Source: Azospirillum oryzae
GTDB taxonomy: Bacteria; Pseudomonadota; Alphaproteobacteria; Azospirillales; Azospirillaceae
Length of the DNA stretch: 64,000 nt
Direction: 5' to 3'
NCBI RefSeq assembly: GCF_008364795.1
Contig: NZ_VTTM01000002.1
Span: 960,590-1,024,589 of the forward strand
In this document: positions 1 through 8,083 of the stretch, in pieces
Layout of the letters: each line of letters starts with the position of its first letter
Numbering within the stretch: the stretch's first letter is position 1
The notes under the pieces: model-generated
Databases searched by the model: none
Seen by the model: the letters and a program-made list of their open reading frames with translations, nothing else
Told to the model about the DNA's origin: nothing
Made by a program: the position numbers and the translations under genes

Positions 1-623
1 TTCGACAGCTCGGTCATGTCCTCGAAGCCGAACAGCTTGGGGCTGGCGGCGGAGATGAAGGGCGCAAAGGCTGCGGCGGCGACGTTGGAGACGCCGGTCA
101 GCAGCTCCATGTCGTCGGGGTGGTTGGTGAACTCGTAATCGCCGATCAGGGCGCCGTACGGCTCGCCGCCGGCCATGCCGAACTCGTTCTCGTAGATCTT
201 CTTGAACAGCTGGCTCTGATCGAACTCGACCGCCTTGGAGATGTCCTTGTACAGGTCCTTCTTCGGGCAGTTCATGACGCGGATCTTGAGATTGCTCCCC
301 GTCTCCGAATTCATGACCAGATAGCTCAGGCCGCGCCACGATCCTTCCAGCTTCTGGAATTTCTCGTGGTGCATGATGGCGTTGAGCTGCTTGCTGATCT
401 TGGCGTCGATCGCGGCGATCGCCTTGTTGATCGTCTGGCCCAGGTTCTTGTTGAAGGTGACCGTGCCGGCCAGCGCTTCCTGGGTCAGGGTGCGCAGCAG
501 CTCCTGCGCGCGATCCGGCTCGGTCTGCTTGGTCGCGGCGATGGCCTGGTCGAGGATCGAGAGGCCGGTACCTTCGGCGACCGCGCCGGCGGCGGCAGCG
601 CCCTGGGTCTGAGCGTCGCTCAT
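1..623 (-). CDS. tssC: T6SS contractile sheath large subunit TssC (VipB/ImpC), N-terminal part
   Basis: This gene encodes the large subunit of the T6SS contractile sheath, which assembles with TssB around the Hcp tube in the cytoplasm. About 207 residues are visible; the rest lies beyond the left edge. The translation carries the family signature [15 protein letters not shown] near residues 90-104 and the segment [10 protein letters not shown] near residue 160, both typical of TssC. The start is the ATG at 623, preceded on the minus strand by a GGAGG-like site inside the end of tssB. tssB ends only 4 bases upstream, so the two sheath genes are almost certainly co-translated. The product is secure; only the C-terminus cannot be checked. 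Confidence 0.95.
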   Translation of the reverse strand, partial: MSDAQTQGAAAAGAVAEGTGLSILDQAIAATKQTEPDRAQELLRTLTQEALAGTVTFNKNLGQTINKAIAAIDAKISKQLNAIMHHEKFQKLEGSWRGLSYLVMNSETGSNLKIRVMNCPKKDLYKDISKAVEFDQSQLFKKIYENEFGMAGGEPYGALIGDYEFTNHPDDMELLTGVSNVAAAAFAPFISAASPKLFGFEDMTELS

Positions 624-627
624 GGGA

Positions 628-1134
628 TCAGCCCTCCTTCGTCTCGGAGCCGAGCTCGCCGCTCAGCGCCTTCAGCTCGTCGGTGTTCTGCAGCACGCGC
701 TCCAGCAGCCCTTCCAGCTCTTCCGAGCGGTCGGCCTTGCTCAGCAGGTCGCGCAGCTGGTTGCGGGTCTCCAGCAACTTGCGCAGAGGCTCGACCTGCT
801 GGACGACGCGGCCCGGCTCGAAATCCTCCATCGACTTGAAGGCGAGATCGACCGACAGCTGGGTGCCGTCGTCGGCCAGAGTGTTGTCGACCTTCATCTT
901 CAGGCCGGGCGTCATGCGGGCCATGACGTCGTTGAAGTTGTCGCGGTCGATCTGAATGAACTTGCGGTCCTTCAGCGGCTTCAGCGGCTCGGTCGGATCG
1001 CCCGAGAAGTCGCCGAGGACGCCCACGACGAAGGGCAGCTCCTTGACGACGGTCGCGCCTTCGGTCTCGACGTCGTAGGTGATGTGGACGCGGGGCTTGC
1101 GCACGCGATCCAGCTTCTGGTGGATACTCGCCAT
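628..1134 (-). CDS. tssB: T6SS contractile sheath small subunit TssB (VipA/ImpB)
   Basis: The 168-residue product is the small sheath subunit, which forms the TssB-TssC heterodimer recycled by ClpV. It starts [20 protein letters not shown] and contains the TssB core [14 protein letters not shown] (about residues 32-45) and DFEPGRVV (about 105-112), all diagnostic. Length matches the family (160-180 residues). The gene lies between tssA and tssC on the minus strand, in the order tssA-tssB-tssC usual for T6SS loci, with 44 bases from the tssA stop to its start. The C-terminal part is charged and probably helical, the region that contacts ClpV in studied homologues. No oddities. Confidence 0.96.
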   Translation of the reverse strand: MASIHQKLDRVRKPRVHITYDVETEGATVVKELPFVVGVLGDFSGDPTEPLKPLKDRKFIQIDRDNFNDVMARMTPGLKMKVDNTLADDGTQLSVDLAFKSMEDFEPGRVVQQVEPLRKLLETRNQLRDLLSKADRSEELEGLLERVLQNTDELKALSGELGSETKEG

Positions 1135-1178
1135 GTGATCGGACCTCCCTGCTCACGCCGTAGGATAGGCGATGATCG

Positions 1179-2315
1179 TCAATACCCGGATTGCTCTGCC
1201 GGCGGCGGCGCCTTGGCGCCGGAAGCGATGAAGAACTGCCGCCGCGTTTCCTCGTCGGTGATGAGTTCCTGCAAAAGCTCCTGCAGCGACATGCGGCCGC
1301 GGCGCACCACCTCCTCCAGCGTGTAGGAGATGGGGGAATGGGGTTCCGTCTTGCGGAAGAAATCGGCGACCTGCAAGAGGACCTTGAAGGCCTCCTCGCG
1401 CGTTGTCACAGCCCCGCTGGCCTGGACCTTGGCCGTCGCGGCCACCGCCCCGCCGCCGGTCGCCACCAGTTCGGTCGATCCCGAAGGGCTGTCGGCCGCC
1501 GCCGGATCGTCGCCGGACAGGGTCGCCAAACGGTCGCGCGCGGCATAGTTCACCGCGTCCAGCGCCGCCGTCAGCACGTTGCGGATGTTGCCGGCGGGCG
1601 GCGAATCGTAGCCGGCCTTGTCGTAAAGGATCTTGCCCAGCGCCTCGAACTCGTCGATGGCGCCCTGGATGTCCTCGACCAGCGTCTTGAACTCCGGCGC
1701 CGGCGTCTCGCGCACGCTCTGCTCGAACTGCTCCCAGGTGACGGCGCCGTTGTCGATTCGCGCCTGTCGGCGCGCCTCGTCGGTGATCTTCGCCAGCTCG
1801 ATGGCCTGCTCGTACTGCCAAAGCGAATAGGGGATGTCCCCCATCGTCAGCGGCACCTTGCGGATCGGCTGGATCAGCGTGCCGTCGGCCGATTCGCCGT
1901 TCAGGCCGGTCAGCGGCCCGACGCGTGTGGCGATGCCGTCCTCGTCCGGCGCGGGATACAGACCGTCCCAGAACCGCTCCACCAGGCCGCGGGCCAGCGC
2001 GAAGCCGTCACGCAGTCCGGCATAGCCCTCCGCCCGCAGCAGCGCCTCGATGAACCAGGCGGTGACCTCCAGGTCCTTCGCCTGGGTGCGCAGGATTCTG
2101 GGGCTGACCTCCAGGATGGTGCGCCATTCGGGCAGCAGCCCGCCGGCGTCGTCCTCCACATCCATGGAACGTTCCGCGGCGCGGGCGGCGCTGCGCGCAT
2201 CCTTCACCGTGTAGTAGTCGGCCGAGGCATTCTCGCGCAGGTCGATTCCGGATTCGGAATCACCCTCGATCGGCTGCAAAAGCTCTTCAATGTCGAAAAT
2301 TTGCGGTGACGCCAT
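1179..2315 (-). CDS. tssA: T6SS cap/assembly protein TssA (ImpA family)
   Basis: TssA coordinates assembly of the T6SS tail at the baseplate and, in some types, caps the distal sheath. The 378-residue product opens with an ImpA_N domain (PIEGDSESGIDLRENA, about residues 12-27, then conserved helices to about 130). It ends with a short C-terminal segment containing YTLEEVVRRGRMSLQELLQE. The frame stays open to an ATG at 2339, but the ATG at 2315 starts a protein (MASPQIFDIEELLQPI) matching the usual TssA N-terminus, so it is preferred; neither has a strong ribosome site. It is the first gene of the leftward tssABC unit and faces the rightward T6SS unit across about 266 bases. Confidence 0.93.
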   Translation of the reverse strand: MASPQIFDIEELLQPIEGDSESGIDLRENASADYYTVKDARSAARAAERSMDVEDDAGGLLPEWRTILEVSPRILRTQAKDLEVTAWFIEALLRAEGYAGLRDGFALARGLVERFWDGLYPAPDEDGIATRVGPLTGLNGESADGTLIQPIRKVPLTMGDIPYSLWQYEQAIELAKITDEARRQARIDNGAVTWEQFEQSVRETPAPEFKTLVEDIQGAIDEFEALGKILYDKAGYDSPPAGNIRNVLTAALDAVNYAARDRLATLSGDDPAAADSPSGSTELVATGGGAVAATAKVQASGAVTTREEAFKVLLQVADFFRKTEPHSPISYTLEEVVRRGRMSLQELLQELITDEETRRQFFIASGAKAPPPAEQSGY

Positions 2316-2581
2316 GTAAGGAGAACACCCTTTCCGCATTCATATGAAGGAAGCGATAGTCGACCGCCGACTCTCCCGCGAATTTGGGAGCAAGCGTTCG
2401 AGCCGCAAAATTGATAGCGTTACTTACAACGGTTCGACAAGGCTATTCGTCATGGCAGGCCTGGACGAACGAAATATTGCAGATGCGTAACAAATTAGCC
2501 GGTGGGCTACCCAGACAAGCTTGACGAAACGCAATTGCGGATGAATGCTGCCGGTCTGACGTCGGAACGAAGCCCCTCGGG

Positions 2582-2905
2582 ATGCCTTTTGCGATGACTC
2601 CTGGCGCCAACCCGTACAACCCGCAAGACATGGCCATAGGCCCGCCGGTCGATGTGGCCGTGACGGTCGAGACCGCCATGCCCGTGCTGGTGGAGAAGCG
2701 CGACGCCTCCGGCCGGCTGCTGGCACGGGTCGGCATCGCCGCGGGGATGCTGGAGGGGCCTTGCTTTTTCTATGCGGAGGATGGCGAGACGGTGGTTTCC
2801 CGGATGATGTTCCGCGCCGGCCGCCCGCTTCTGCCGCAACCGCCGGGCGTCCCGTCGCCCTTCCTGTCCGGCAGCCCGGTGGCTGCCGGCGAATCGCTTT
2901 TCTGA
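2582..2905 (+). CDS. small uncharacterised protein beside PAAR
   Basis: This 107-residue product is not recognised. It has no signal peptide or membrane segment. It is rich in Pro, Gly and Ala, with an N-terminal segment (MPFAMTPGANPYNPQDMAIG) and a beta-rich middle (DVAVTVETAMPVLVEKRDASGRLLARVG). The gene is the first of the rightward T6SS unit and ends 18 bases before the PAAR gene, so it is probably co-transcribed with it. The position suggests a role with PAAR or VgrG, for example as an adaptor or part of the spike tip, but nothing in the sequence proves that. A second in-frame ATG at 2594 is possible; neither start has a strong ribosome site. Confidence 0.6.
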   Translation: MPFAMTPGANPYNPQDMAIGPPVDVAVTVETAMPVLVEKRDASGRLLARVGIAAGMLEGPCFFYAEDGETVVSRMMFRAGRPLLPQPPGVPSPFLSGSPVAAGESLF

Positions 2906-2923
2906 CCGGCCGGAGTCACCAGG

Positions 2924-3307
2924 ATGCCGCCCGCCGCCCGCCTCGGCGACCTGATCAAGCAGGACACGCCGCACTGCCACGCACCGATCCACCCGCCGGC
3001 CCCGGTGCCGGCGCCGGCACCCCATCCGGGCCTGCCGCTGGCGATCATCCTGGGCAGTCCGACGGTGCTGATCGGCAAGATGCCGGCGGCGCGGCTGACG
3101 GACATCTCCGCCCCCTGCGTTCTGCCCGGCTGCATTCCCGCCGGTCCCGGCATGATCTCGCAAGGGTCCGGCACTGTTCTCATCAACAGCCTGCCGGCTG
3201 CCCGGATCAACGACATGACCGCACACACCAGCTGCGTCGCCCCGATCCCCGCACCGGTCGGCAAGGTGCTGCCGCCCGGCTGCCCCACCGTCATCATCGG
3301 CGGCTGA
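2924..3307 (+). CDS. PAAR-domain T6SS spike-tip protein
   Basis: PAAR proteins sharpen the VgrG spike and can carry effectors. The 127-residue product begins MPPAARLGDL and has the repeating beta-hairpin pattern of the family: PTVLIGKMPAARLTD, then GTVLINSLPAARIND, ending CPTVIIGG. Candidate zinc-binding His and Cys residues include H22 and H25 and several Cys (for example in CVLPGC). A Pro/Ala-rich insert (about residues 28-40) separates the first strand from the core. No C-terminal effector extension is present, so this is a bare PAAR. It is followed 4 bases later by a methyltransferase gene and belongs to the same unit as clpV, hcp and vgrG. The start is the ATG at 2924 with GGAG upstream. 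Confidence 0.9.
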   Translation: MPPAARLGDLIKQDTPHCHAPIHPPAPVPAPAPHPGLPLAIILGSPTVLIGKMPAARLTDISAPCVLPGCIPAGPGMISQGSGTVLINSLPAARINDMTAHTSCVAPIPAPVGKVLPPGCPTVIIGG

Positions 3308-3311
3308 CCGC

Positions 3312-4379
3312 ATGCGCCTCGGCCATTTCGAGAGCCTGCGCCCGGTCTGCCCGCGCTGCCTCGCCACCGGCGGAGCCGCGGTGCCGCTGGTGCTGGGCAT
3401 GGTGGAGGAGGCGACGGCGGAGGATGTGCGCTGGGGCACTCTGGTGTGCGGCGACGCCGCCTGCGCCATGGAATATCCCATCGTCGACGGGGTTCCGATC
3501 CTGGTTCCCGACCTGCGCGGCTGGATGGCCGCCAACGGTCATCTGCTGACCACGCGCACCGACCTGCCGGCGGCGATGGAGGGTGTGCTGGGCGACGGCT
3601 TCGGCCCCGACAGCGCCTTCAACGCCACGCGCCAGCACCTGTCCAGCTATGGCTGGGACCATTACGGCGACCTCGACCCCGAGACGCCGCCGGGCGAGGC
3701 GGGGTCGGTGGTGCGCTGTCTCGACGCCGGGCTGGATCGGCTGGGTGCGCTGCCGGCCGGTCCGGTGCTGGATCTTGGCTGCGGCGCCGGACGGACCAGC
3801 TTCGAACTGGCGGAACGGACCGGCGGTCTCGTGGTCGGGCTCGACCTGCACTGGCCGCTGCTGATGCTGGCGCGGCGGGTGATGGAACGGGGGGAGGCGG
3901 TCTTTCCGCTGCGCCGCTCCGGCATCGCCTATGACCGCCGGCGGATCGAGGCCCGGTTCACTGGGGCGGAGCGGGTCGATTTCTGGATCGGCGATGCGAT
4001 GTTCCCGCCCTTCCCGCCACGGCGATTCGCCCTGGTCGCGGCGATGAACGTTCTGGACTGCGTGGCCTCGCCGCCGGCGCTTCTGCGTGCGATCGACGGG
4101 GCGGCGGCGGACGGCGGCGGCGCGATTCTGGCGACGCCCTTCGACTGGTCGACGCAGGCGACTCCGGTGGAGGCCTGGCTCGGCGGCCATTCCCAGCGCG
4201 GCGACGATGCCGGCCGCTGCGAAGCGGTGCTGGCCCGGCTGCTGACGCCGGGGGCCCATCCGCAATCGGTCGGGCGGCTGCACGCCGAAGGAGAAGCCCT
4301 GGACATGCCATGGACCGTCCGCATGCATGACCGCGCATGCATGCAATATCTTGCGCATATCGTCATGTTGCGGACGTGA
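3312..4379 (+). CDS. Trm112-like zinc finger plus class I SAM methyltransferase
   Basis: The 355-residue product has two parts. The N-terminus resembles a Trm112-type zinc-binding module: Cys13-x2-Cys16 and Cys46-x4-Cys51, followed by EYPIVDGVPILVPD, the usual ending of that fold. From about residue 150 comes a Rossmann methyltransferase with motif I VLDLGCGAGRTS (residues 152-163), an acidic ribose-binding position in GLDLHWPL and a post-motif DAMFPPFP. The substrate is unknown. It is encoded 4 bases after PAAR and upstream of clpV in the T6SS unit, so it may modify a T6SS component or a cargo; this is inference from position. An alternative is a bacterial tRNA- or small-molecule methyltransferase unrelated to secretion. 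Confidence 0.82.
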   Translation: MRLGHFESLRPVCPRCLATGGAAVPLVLGMVEEATAEDVRWGTLVCGDAACAMEYPIVDGVPILVPDLRGWMAANGHLLTTRTDLPAAMEGVLGDGFGPDSAFNATRQHLSSYGWDHYGDLDPETPPGEAGSVVRCLDAGLDRLGALPAGPVLDLGCGAGRTSFELAERTGGLVVGLDLHWPLLMLARRVMERGEAVFPLRRSGIAYDRRRIEARFTGAERVDFWIGDAMFPPFPPRRFALVAAMNVLDCVASPPALLRAIDGAAADGGGAILATPFDWSTQATPVEAWLGGHSQRGDDAGRCEAVLARLLTPGAHPQSVGRLHAEGEALDMPWTVRMHDRACMQYLAHIVMLRT

Positions 4380-4628
4380 AACGGGCAAGTCGCGGAGTGA
4401 CAATCCGTCTGCTGCGAGGTATCGCAGTGGATTTTTCCAAATGGCTTGGCCACAGTTCGACTTGCAGCCGCAGGATGAACCACCCGGATGGGGGCCAGCC
4501 GGATTTTTGAGGTCGAGCGGTTCCGGTTCCCGATGCGCGCCGCGCGGCGCCGATCGGCGGGGCCGGCCGCGGAAGGTCCGAAGGGCCTTCGGTTGGAACG
4601 ATAAGGGTCACACGAAGGGGGTGGAGCT

Positions 4629-7313
4629 ATGGTGGCGGTCGATCTGCAGAGCATGATTTCCCGGCTGAATCCTCTGTGCCGGCGGGCGCTGGAGGCGGCG
4701 GCCGGACAGACGCTGTCGCGTACGCATTACAATTGCGAGATCGAGCACTGGCTGCTCCAGCTGATCGGTGCCGCGGACGGCGACATCTCCGCCATCCTGC
4801 GCGTCTATGAGATCGACGCCGGCCGGCTGTCGGCCGACCTGACGCGGGTGCTGGACAAGCTGAAGACCGGCAACAGCCGCGCCCCTGCGCTGTCGCCCAA
4901 CCTCGTCCAGCTGATGCGCGAGGCGTGGGTGCTGGCCTCCCTGCAGTATGGCGAGGGGGCGGTGCGCTCCGGCCATCTGCTGGCCGCCCTGCTGTCCGAC
5001 GAATCGCTGTCGGCCCAGGCGCGCGACATGTCCGGCCAGTTCGCCAAGATCACCGCGGATGTGCTGCGCCGCGACCTTCCCAAGATCGTCGCCGACACGG
5101 CCGAGGCGCGCACCAGTGCACCGGTCGCCGCCGCCGGTGGTGCTGCCGGCGGGGCCGCCGCCGCGCCGAAGGTGGGCGGAGCGACCCCTAACCTCGACCA
5201 GTACACCATCGACCTGACCGACCGCGCCAAGAACGGCAAGATCGATCCGGTGCTGGGCCGCGACGCCGAGATCCGCCAGATCATCGACGTGCTGACCCGC
5301 CGCCGCCAGAACAACCCGATCCTGACCGGCGAGGCCGGTGTCGGCAAGACGGCGGTGGTGGAGGGCTTCGCGCTGCGCATCGCCGCCGGCGACGTGCCGC
5401 CGGACCTGCGCAACGTCCGCCTGCTGTCGCTCGACCTCGGCCTGCTGCAGGCCGGCGCCGGCATGAAGGGCGAGTTCGAAAACCGGCTGAAGGGCGTCAT
5501 CGACGAGGTGAAGGGCTCCAGCCAGCCCATCATCATGTTCATCGACGAGGCGCACACCCTGATCGGCGCCGGCGGGCAGGCGGGCCAGAACGACGCCGCC
5601 AACCTGCTGAAGCCCGCCCTGGCGCGCGGCGAGATGCGCACCATCGCCGCCACCACCTGGGCCGAGTACAAGAAGTATTTCGAGAAGGACCCGGCGCTGA
5701 CCCGCCGCTTCCAGGTGGTGAAGGTGGAGGAGCCGGCGGAACCGGTCGCCGTCGACATGATGCGCGGCCTGACCGCCACGCTGGAGAAGCACCACAAGGT
5801 CCGCATCGTGACCGAAGGGCTGATCGAATCGGTCCGCCTGTCCAGCCGCTACATCCCGGCGCGCCAGTTGCCCGACAAGGCGGTCAGCCTGCTCGACACC
5901 GCCTGCGCCCGCGTGGCGATGAGCCAGACCGCGACCCCGCCCGCCATCGAGGACCGCCGCCGCACCATCCAGCTGACCGAGACCGAGGTCGCGATCCTGG
6001 AGCGCGAGGAGGCCATCGGCATCGACCATGCCGAACTGCTTGCCGCGCTGAAGGACAAGATCGCCGCCACCCAGGCCGACCTTGAGGCGCTGGAAGCCCG
6101 CTGGACCAAGGAACTGGAGCTGGTCAAGGCGATCAACGAGACGCGCGACCAGCTGGTTGCCGCGCACGAGCAGGCCAAGGCGCCGGCCGCGGAGGGCGCG
6201 GCTCCCGCCGAGCCGCTCGACGCTGAGGCGCTGAACGCCAAGCTGAGCGCGCTGACCGCCGAGCTGACCGCGCTGCAGGGCGAGGATCCGCTGGTCAAGG
6301 TCGCGGTGGACGGGCAGGCGGTGGCCGAGGTGGTCGCCAACTGGACCGGCGTGCCGGTCGGCCGCATGGTCTCCAACGAGATCAAGACCATCCTGTCGCT
6401 GGCCGACCGCATGAAGGAGCGGATCATCGGCCAGGACCACGCGCTGGACGCCATCGCCCAGGCGATGTGGACCAGCCGGGCCAAGCTGACCGACCCGCGC
6501 AAGCCGATCGGCGTCTTCCTGATGGTCGGCACGTCGGGCGTCGGCAAGACCGAGACGGCGCTGACCCTGGCCGACCTGATCTATGGCGGCGAGCAGAACG
6601 TCACCACCATCAACATGACCGAGTACAAGGAGGAGCATAAGGTCTCCCTGCTGCTCGGTTCGCCTCCCGGCTATGTCGGCTTCGGCGAGGGCGGCGTCCT
6701 GACCGAGGCGGTGCGCCGCCGGCCCTACAGCGTCGTGCTGCTGGACGAGCTGGAAAAGGCCCATCCCGGCGTGCAGGACATCTTCTTCCAGGTGTTCGAC
6801 AAGGGCACGATCAAGGACGGCGAAGGCCGCGACATCGACTTCAAGAACACCGTCATCATCATGACGTCGAACGCCGGCACCGACCTGATCCACAAGCTGT
6901 GCGCCGATCCGGAGACCGCGCCGGACGCCGACGGACTGCTGGAGGCGCTGCATCCGGAACTGCAGAAGAGCTTCAAGCCGGCCTTCCTCGGCCGCTGCAC
7001 GGTCATCCCCTACTTCCAGCTGTCCGACGAGAATCTGTCGAAGATCGTGGTCCTGCAGTTGAACCGCATCGCCAAGCGGGTGGTGCAGAACTACAAGGCC
7101 GCCTTCTCCTACTCCGACGATCTGGTGCAGAGCATCGTCAGCCGCTGCCAGGAAGTGTCGAGCGGTGCCCGCAACATCGAGACCATCCTGAGCCGCACGC
7201 TGCTGCCGGAAATCTCGTCCCGCATCCTCGCCCGCATGGGCGACGGCGAACCGATCACCCGCGTCCACGTCTCGGTCGATGGCGAAGACCGCTTCGTCTA
7301 CGACATCGCCTGA
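4629..7313 (+). CDS. tssH: T6SS sheath-disassembly AAA+ ATPase TssH (ClpV)
   Basis: ClpV unfolds contracted TssB-TssC sheaths so they can be reused. The 894-residue product has a Clp N-domain (about 1-150), an Ala/Gly linker (165-184) and two AAA+ modules. D1 has Walker A GEAGVGKT at 234-241 and Walker B FIDEAHT around 304-310. D2 has Walker A GTSGVGKT at 634-641 and Walker B VVLLDELEKAH. Between them sits a shortened coiled-coil M-domain (about 440-555) typical of ClpV rather than ClpB. ATG 4629 follows a strong purine-rich AAGGGGGTGGAG site. About 250 bases without a gene separate it from the methyltransferase gene, so a separate promoter is possible. Confidence 0.96.
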   Translation: MVAVDLQSMISRLNPLCRRALEAAAGQTLSRTHYNCEIEHWLLQLIGAADGDISAILRVYEIDAGRLSADLTRVLDKLKTGNSRAPALSPNLVQLMREAWVLASLQYGEGAVRSGHLLAALLSDESLSAQARDMSGQFAKITADVLRRDLPKIVADTAEARTSAPVAAAGGAAGGAAAAPKVGGATPNLDQYTIDLTDRAKNGKIDPVLGRDAEIRQIIDVLTRRRQNNPILTGEAGVGKTAVVEGFALRIAAGDVPPDLRNVRLLSLDLGLLQAGAGMKGEFENRLKGVIDEVKGSSQPIIMFIDEAHTLIGAGGQAGQNDAANLLKPALARGEMRTIAATTWAEYKKYFEKDPALTRRFQVVKVEEPAEPVAVDMMRGLTATLEKHHKVRIVTEGLIESVRLSSRYIPARQLPDKAVSLLDTACARVAMSQTATPPAIEDRRRTIQLTETEVAILEREEAIGIDHAELLAALKDKIAATQADLEALEARWTKELELVKAINETRDQLVAAHEQAKAPAAEGAAPAEPLDAEALNAKLSALTAELTALQGEDPLVKVAVDGQAVAEVVANWTGVPVGRMVSNEIKTILSLADRMKERIIGQDHALDAIAQAMWTSRAKLTDPRKPIGVFLMVGTSGVGKTETALTLADLIYGGEQNVTTINMTEYKEEHKVSLLLGSPPGYVGFGEGGVLTEAVRRRPYSVVLLDELEKAHPGVQDIFFQVFDKGTIKDGEGRDIDFKNTVIIMTSNAGTDLIHKLCADPETAPDADGLLEALHPELQKSFKPAFLGRCTVIPYFQLSDENLSKIVVLQLNRIAKRVVQNYKAAFSYSDDLVQSIVSRCQEVSSGARNIETILSRTLLPEISSRILARMGDGEPITRVHVSVDGEDRFVYDIA

Positions 7314-7465
7314 TACGCAATGACGCGGGAGGGCCGGGGCGGGAGCGTGAAAAAAAAACCGGGCGGTGATGCCCGTCACAGCACCCGCCTCAATTCTTTC
7401 GTAACCATACTGCACAGATCAAGCTTACCCGTTAAGACCGACCTTCAAAGAGCGAGGAGACCAAC

Positions 7466-7942
7466 ATGGCGATCTACATCAAGTACGAAGGCATCGACGG
7501 CGAGGCCACCCACGAGACCCACAAGAAGTGGCTGGACGTCGGTTCGCTGCAGTGGGGCGTCGGCCGCGCCATCAGCACCCCGTCGGGTTCGACCGCCAAC
7601 CGCGAGGCCTCGGAGCCGTCGGTGTCGGAAGTGACCATCACCAAGCTGATGGACAGCTCCTCGCCGAAGTTCTTCGTCGAATCCTGCACCGGCGCCATCG
7701 GCAAGAAGGTGCAGATCCACCTCGTCACCACCGGCAGCCCGGGCAACACCTATGCCGAGTACACCCTGACCAACGCCCTGGTCTCGGCCTACTCGATGTC
7801 GTCGGGCGGCGACCGTCCGTCGGAGTCGATCTCCATCAGCTTCACCAAGATGGAGTACAAGTTCATCCCGTACGACGACAAGAACAAGGCCGGCACGCCG
7901 ATCTCGGTCTCCTACGACCTGTCGACGACCAAGAGCGCCTAA
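7466..7942 (+). CDS. hcp: T6SS tube protein Hcp
   Basis: Hcp forms the hexameric rings of the inner tube that is fired from the cell. The 158-residue product starts MAIYIKYEGIDGEATHETHK and contains WLDVGSLQWGVGR and SGGDRPSESISISFTKMEY, standard Hcp landmarks. Length is typical. The ATG is preceded by a strong GAGGAG ribosome site, consistent with the high expression usual for Hcp. It lies downstream of clpV (152-base gap) and upstream of vgrG, with a palindromic repeat in the hcp-vgrG gap that may cap the hcp message. No C-terminal extension is fused to it. Confidence 0.96.
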   Translation: MAIYIKYEGIDGEATHETHKKWLDVGSLQWGVGRAISTPSGSTANREASEPSVSEVTITKLMDSSSPKFFVESCTGAIGKKVQIHLVTTGSPGNTYAEYTLTNALVSAYSMSSGGDRPSESISISFTKMEYKFIPYDDKNKAGTPISVSYDLSTTKSA

Positions 7943-7953
7943 GTTCGCCTGCG

Positions 7954-8039
7954 CTTGCCCCCCCGACCCTCCCCCGCTTCGCAGGGGAGGGAGAGATTCC
8001 CTCCCCCGCCCAGCGGGGGAGGGTTAGGGTGGGGGCAAG
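7954..8039. repeat. REP-like palindrome between hcp and vgrG
   Basis: An imperfect inverted repeat of about 86 bases begins 11 bases after the hcp stop. The outer arms are CTTGCCCCCCCGACCCTCCC and the reverse complement near 8020-8039. An inner palindrome (GGGGAGGGA, GAGA spacer, TTCCCTCCCC) sits in the middle. It resembles the C-rich dispersed repeats common between genes in this bacterial group. In RNA it would form a very stable hairpin that could protect the hcp 3' end or reduce read-through into vgrG. No T-run follows, so it is not a classical intrinsic terminator. Confidence 0.75.
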
Positions 8040-8083
8040 ACCTTCCTCGAGCATTGCTTCCCAACACATAGGACCAAGCCCGC

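Noticed and set aside
4445..4480. Possible sigma54 promoter (TTGGCCAC ... TTGCA) upstream of clpV
   Set aside because: The spacing between the GG and GC elements is about 16 bases, not the required 10-12.
4608..7415. Very long open frame on the minus strand opposite clpV (about 935 codons)
   Set aside because: It is a mirror of the G/C-biased clpV codons. Its translation is a run of Arg, Gly, Val, Leu, Asp and Gln with no domain, while the plus strand gives a complete ClpV.
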